Part shown: in pieces, positions 60,498 through 64,000 of the stretch
Layout: the number at the start of each line of letters is the position of its first letter
Numbering within the stretch: position 1 is the first letter of the stretch
Origin: Palsa-504 sp963739615
Lineage (GTDB): Bacteria; Actinomycetota; Actinomycetes; Streptosporangiales; Streptosporangiaceae
Length of the DNA stretch: 64,000 bases
Assembly: GCA_963739615.1 (NCBI GenBank)
Contig: CAVUBD010000016.1
Location: forward strand, 186,001 to 250,000
Reading direction: 5' to 3'
Translations under genes and position numbers: made by a program
Notes under the pieces: generated by a model
What the model was told of the DNA's origin: nothing
Seen by the model: the letters and a program-made list of their open reading frames with translations, nothing else
The model's database searches: none

Positions 60498-61574
60498 TCA
60501 TTCTCTCCCGGCCACGGCCTCTCGTTCCCCGGCCGCCGCCGGTTGCCCGACATGAGCGTCGGGTTCGCGGTGCAGTTTCCCGGGGCTGGTGAGGAAGCCG
60601 GTCCCCCAGCACATGTGCATGACGCCGAGCACCAGCGGGACCCGTATCCGCACCCCGGCGGGCACGCGCCGGGCGAGCCAGGCGCCGGCCGCGGTGATCC
60701 CGGCCAGGTACGTGACGGGGATCACGAGCCCGGCGGTGAGCCATGTGATGCCTGGCGGCGCGCCGGCCGCGAGCCCCGCCAGGCCGGCCAGGCCGGCCGC
60801 CAGGCCGGCCGCGACCAGGGCCGCCGCGGCCGGCGGGGCCAGGTAGCGGAAGCTGGCCGTTTCCGGGTGCTCCCGGACGATGACCCGCCGCCAGCGGCCG
60901 TAGTGGAAGTACTGGGTGCCCAGAGCACGGACGCTCGCGCGCGGCCGGTAGGTGACGCGCAGCCCGGGGGTGAACCAGATCAGCCCGCCGCCGGTCCGGA
61001 TGCGGTAGTTCAGGTCCCAGTCCTCGGCGCGGAGCATCCCCTCGTCCCAGCCGCCGGCCTGCTCGATCGCCGCCCGGCGATAGACGCCGAGGTAGACGCT
61101 GAGCGTGGGCCCGGCCCCGCCGCCGGTGTGGAACGCGGCCGAGCCGACCCCGGCCTTGGAGGTCATTCCCCAGGCCACCGCCTGCTGGAACGGCGTCTCG
61201 CCGACGGCCGCCATGACCCCGCCGACGTCGGCCGCGCCGGTCTCGGCCAGCGTGGCGACCGCGGTCTTCAGGTAACCGGGCGGAAGCAGCGCATGCCCGT
61301 CTACGCGGGCGATCACCTCGTGCCTGGCGGCGCCGACGGCGGCGTTCAGAGCCGCCGGGATCCGGCCGGTCGGATTGGCGACAACCGTAACCCGCGAGTC
61401 GGCGGCGGCGAGCTCCCGCGCTATCGGCTCGGTCCGGTCGGCCGAGGGCCCGACCGCGAGCACCAGCTCGAGCGGGCCCGGGTAGTCCTGCCCGAGCACA
61501 CGCCGCACAGACTCCGCGAGATACCGTTCCTCGTTCCTGACCGGCATCACGACGGAAACAGGTGGGTATTGCAT
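60498..61574 (-). CDS. Membrane-anchored glycosyltransferase family 2
   Basis: This encodes 358 residues. The GT-A domain has VSVVMPVRNEERYLAESVRR, then ALNAAVGAARHEVIARVDGH with the D-x-H-type metal site near residue 95, and GMLRAEDWDLNYRIRTGGG. About four membrane helices follow (AALVAAGLAAGLAGLAGLAA, then WLTAGLVIPVTYLAGITAAG). The layout resembles succinoglycan-type or ExoA-like transferases. ATG at 61574 is close to the PhoH stop at 61616, and the aminotransferase follows directly, so the two share a transcript. Confidence 0.85.
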   Translation of the reverse strand: MQYPPVSVVMPVRNEERYLAESVRRVLGQDYPGPLELVLAVGPSADRTEPIARELAAADSRVTVVANPTGRIPAALNAAVGAARHEVIARVDGHALLPPGYLKTAVATLAETGAADVGGVMAAVGETPFQQAVAWGMTSKAGVGSAAFHTGGGAGPTLSVYLGVYRRAAIEQAGGWDEGMLRAEDWDLNYRIRTGGGLIWFTPGLRVTYRPRASVRALGTQYFHYGRWRRVIVREHPETASFRYLAPPAAAALVAAGLAAGLAGLAGLAAGAPPGITWLTAGLVIPVTYLAGITAAGAWLARRVPAGVRIRVPLVLGVMHMCWGTGFLTSPGKLHREPDAHVGQPAAAGEREAVAGRE

Positions 61575-61615
61575 GACGCTGGCCACGGTACCGCAGCCAG
61601 CGCCCGCGTTCTGCG

Positions 61616-62920
61616 CTACAGGCCGGAGTCCTCCAGCATCTCGGTGACGAGGGCGGCGATCTGGGAGCGTTCGGACCGAACCAGGGTGACGTGCGCGAAC
61701 AGCGGGTGGCCCTTGAGCTTCTCGATCACCGCGATCACCCCGTCGTGCCTGCCGACCCGCAGGTTGTCGCGCTGCGCGATGTCGTGGGTGAGCACCACCC
61801 GCGATCCCGAGCCGATCCTGGACAGCACGGTCAGCAGGACGCCGCGCTCCAGGGACTGCGCCTCGTCCACGATCACGAACGCGTCGTGCAGCGACCGGCC
61901 CCTGATGTGGGTCAGGGGCAGCACCTCGAACATGTCCCTGTTGAGGACCTCGTCGATGACGTCCTGCGTGGTGACGGCGGACAGGGTGTCGTAGACGGCC
62001 TGCGCCCACGGGCCCATCTTGTCGGCTTCTGACCCGGGCAGGTAACCGAGGTCCTGCCCGCCGACCGCGTAAAGCGGCCGGAACACGATGACCTTGCGGT
62101 GCTGCCGCCGCTCCATGACCGCCTCGAGCCCGGCGCACAGCGCCAGCGCGGACTTGCCTGTGCCCGCCCGGCCGCCGAGCGAGACGATGCCTACCTCCGG
62201 GTCGAGCAGCAGGTCCAGCGCCACGCGCTGCTCCGCGCTCCGGCCGCGGAGCCCGAACGCCTCCCGGTCGCCCCGCACCAGCTGCACGGACTTGTCCGGC
62301 TTGACCCGGCCGAGCGCGCTGCCGTTGGCAGAGGTCAGCACGAGCCCGGTGTGGCAGGGAATGTCGCGGGCCGCTTCGCAGTCCAAGGTGCCTGATTCGT
62401 ACAGTTCCTCGATGTCACCGCTGCCGATGTCGAGCTCCGTCATCCCGGTCCAGCCTGAATCGACCGGCAGCTCAGCGCGGTACTCCTGAGCGGCCAGCCC
62501 GACCGCGGCGGCCTTGACCCGTAGCGGCAGGTCCTTGCTGACGAGAACGACATCTTCGCCCTCGGCCTGCAGGCTGCACGCCACGGAAAGGATCCGCGAG
62601 TCGTTGTCCCCGAGCCGGAACCCGGCAGGCAGTACCTGCGGGTCGGAATGGTTGAGTTCGACCCTGACCGTGCCGCCGAGCGTGCCGACGGGCAGTTCCG
62701 CGTCCAGCCTGCCGTGCTCGATGCGCAGGTCATCGAGGTGACGCAGGGCCTGGCGGGCGAAGTAGCCCAGTTCGGGATGATGCCGTTTGGCCTCCAGCTC
62801 GGTGATGACGACGACCGGCAGGACCACCACATGTTCCTCAAAACGGGTGATGGCAGCCGGATCGGCCAGCAGAACACTGGTGTCGAGTACATACGTACGG
62901 CGACCTTGAGGATTGACCAC
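61616..62920 (-). CDS. PIN-PhoH ATPase (PhoH2 type)
   Basis: This encodes 434 residues. An N-terminal PIN domain (RTYVLDTSVLLADP, then VITELEAKRHH, then GDNDSRILSVA) is joined to a PhoH ATPase. The ATPase has Walker A GRAGTGKSALALC near residue 253 and Walker B AFVIVDEAQSLERG near 360. PhoH2 proteins couple an RNase to ATP-driven RNA unwinding. GTG at 62920 has GGGGAG seven bases upstream; the longer frame to 63001 is non-typical. It is the usual chromosomal neighbour of uppS in this group, as far as I recall. Confidence 0.9.
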   Translation of the reverse strand: MVNPQGRRTYVLDTSVLLADPAAITRFEEHVVVLPVVVITELEAKRHHPELGYFARQALRHLDDLRIEHGRLDAELPVGTLGGTVRVELNHSDPQVLPAGFRLGDNDSRILSVACSLQAEGEDVVLVSKDLPLRVKAAAVGLAAQEYRAELPVDSGWTGMTELDIGSGDIEELYESGTLDCEAARDIPCHTGLVLTSANGSALGRVKPDKSVQLVRGDREAFGLRGRSAEQRVALDLLLDPEVGIVSLGGRAGTGKSALALCAGLEAVMERRQHRKVIVFRPLYAVGGQDLGYLPGSEADKMGPWAQAVYDTLSAVTTQDVIDEVLNRDMFEVLPLTHIRGRSLHDAFVIVDEAQSLERGVLLTVLSRIGSGSRVVLTHDIAQRDNLRVGRHDGVIAVIEKLKGHPLFAHVTLVRSERSQIAALVTEMLEDSGL

Positions 62921-63288
62921 GCAGACTCCCCTGGGCACCGGGGCAGGCCCGGCGCCGAGACAGGACACAGACGTGTCGGATGGGCCGGGCCTGGCCCCCA
63001 AAGGGCCGCGCCGGCCCTTCTGTCATCTCGCCTGCGCGCAGAGCGCGAAGCTCAGAGATTCGAGGGCCCTCCCGGGAACGGCGCCGCGCCGTCCACCACT
63101 ACCGAAGGTACCCGTGATCGTGTTACGGCAAAAGCACCGCTGAGTTACTAAGCCGCAATTCTGTCGTTAACCTGCGGTAACGTGACGAAGACGCGGTTCA
63201 GGGCCGGGTCACGTCAAGCCCTTGCCCACTGGGCTCGCCGGCCAGCGGAAACAACAGGGAAACCGCAAAAGGCCGCCGGAAAAGCGAG
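62921..63288. other. Intergenic upstream of PhoH gene
   Basis: These 368 bp lie between the uppS stop and the PhoH start. They include the PhoH promoter region. A GGGCCGGGCCTGG patch with a partner GGGCCGCGCCGGCCC at 63003 may fold. No gene was recognised. Confidence 0.4.
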
Positions 63289-64000
63289 TTATGAGCCGAA
63301 CCTCCGATTACGGGCGGCGTAAGAGCGAAGAGCCCGCAAGAAGTCGACCTTGCGGAAGGCGGGCCAGTAGGCGTCGCAGAAGTAGAACTCCGAGTGCGTG
63401 CTCTGCCAGAGCAGGAAGCCGCCCAGCCGCTGCTCGCCCGAGGTGCGGATGACGAGATCGGGGTCCGGCTGGCCCGCCGTGTAGAGGTGCTCGGCGATGT
63501 GCTCGACATCGAGCACCCCGGCCAGTTCCTCGATCGTGGTACCCCGGGTCGCGTGGTCCTGCAGCAGGGAACGCACCGCGTCGGCGATCTCGCGCCGGCC
63601 GCCGTAGCCGACCGCGACGTTGACCAGGAGGCCGGGGTAACCGGCGGTCACCTCGGCCGCGTCCTTCAGGACCTGGACCGTATCGTCGGGCAGCAGGTCC
63701 AGCGCGCCGACCGGATTCACGTGCCAGCGCTCCGCCACCAGGCCCTGCACCGTGTCCTCGATGATCTTCAGCAGCGGCCCGAGCTCGGCGGCCGGGCGGG
63801 TCAGGTTGTCGGTGGAAAGCAGCCAGAGGGTGACGACCTCGACGCCGGCCTCGCGACACCACTCGAGCAGCTCGAAGATCTTGTCCGCGCCCTTGCGGTG
63901 GCCGCTGCTGACATCACGGAACCCTGCTGACCTGGCCCATCGCCTGTTACCGTCGCACATCACCCCGACGTGGCGCGGTATCGCGTCGGGCGAAAGGGAA
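63289..64000 (-). CDS. uppS: Cis-prenyl transferase (undecaprenyl/decaprenyl diphosphate synthase type), 5' end outside window
   Basis: The visible 237 codons read PRHVGVMCDGNRRWARSAGF, the catalytic Asp-G-N-R-R-W, then GHRKGADKIFELLEWC. Then LWLLSTDNLTRP, VGYGGRREIADA and LVIRTSGEQRLGGFLLWQST with the family's RTSGE-R-L-x-x-FLLWQ block follow. The enzyme elongates isoprenoid diphosphates with Z bonds, supplying the lipid carrier for wall polymers. The frame is still open at the right edge, so only the first few residues are missing. Confidence 0.93.
   Translation of the reverse strand, partial: SLSPDAIPRHVGVMCDGNRRWARSAGFRDVSSGHRKGADKIFELLEWCREAGVEVVTLWLLSTDNLTRPAAELGPLLKIIEDTVQGLVAERWHVNPVGALDLLPDDTVQVLKDAAEVTAGYPGLLVNVAVGYGGRREIADAVRSLLQDHATRGTTIEELAGVLDVEHIAEHLYTAGQPDPDLVIRTSGEQRLGGFLLWQSTHSEFYFCDAYWPAFRKVDFLRALRSYAARNRRFGS

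Noticed and set aside
59310..61994. 894-codon open frame on the plus strand
   Set aside because: It is antisense to the aminotransferase and GT2 genes. High GC leaves the opposite frame open, and the His/Gln/Gly-rich composition is that of a shadow frame.

Overview
The window comes from a high-GC filamentous-type actinobacterium, probably of the Streptosporangiales or a neighbouring order. The codon use is extremely GC-biased. There are DUF1707, DUF4235, DUF5941 and GAP/Sap-type proteins, a DivIVA-like coiled-coil protein, and an initiator tRNA of actinobacterial type. No rRNA operon or CRISPR array was found.

Two very different regions meet at an intact initiator tRNA-fMet gene (complement 49367..49443). 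To its right, 49.5-64 kb is compact chromosomal sequence: rnhA, a DMT transporter, an envelope or lipid cluster on the minus strand, a PIN-PhoH ATPase and uppS, which is cut by the window end. The envelope cluster holds a GT87-like membrane protein, GT2, CDP-alcohol phosphotransferase, a glycerol-1-phosphate-dehydrogenase-like enzyme, a sugar/alcohol-phosphate nucleotidyltransferase, a DUF5941 membrane protein, an IspD-like cytidylyltransferase on the plus strand, a class III aminotransferase and a second GT2. The genes overlap or nearly touch and together suggest a CDP-activated polyol or head group built into a lipid or wall polymer.

To the left, 5.4-49.4 kb is an accretion island. The 46-bp 3' part of the tRNA (anticodon loop to CCA) is repeated perfectly at 7390, 13024, 26829 and 48284, and in degenerate form at 5466. 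Each perfect copy carries a copy of the tRNA's terminator hairpin on one side. Paired hexamers with a 12-bp period lie at fixed distances on one or both sides of most copies. I read this as a stack of five integrative elements or remnants that entered the same tRNA one after another. A tyrosine-recombinase C-terminus survives at copy B, RelE/antitoxin modules end the B-C and C-D segments, and a VapBC-type pair fills D-E.

The island cargo includes a DivIVA-like protein, a TMEM175-like channel without a normal start, small membrane or stress proteins, NUDIX, two SnoaL-like proteins, a patatin, a TAP-type lipoprotein hydrolase, DUF4232, cupin, DUF3237, GAP and K+ channel genes. It is riddled with insertion sequences: IS701, IS66 beside IS4 and IS3 fragments, a DDE element with TAA duplications, two ISKra4 elements with 7-bp duplications, IS1380, and an IS110 element whose transposase gene is split by a group II intron.

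The leftmost 5.4 kb is decayed accessory DNA. A DUF1707 gene is cut by the window edge. A small membrane protein, a GNAT enzyme and an SMP-30 lactonase look intact, and remnants of a flavin oxidoreductase, DUF4331 and glucose dehydrogenase lie among them.
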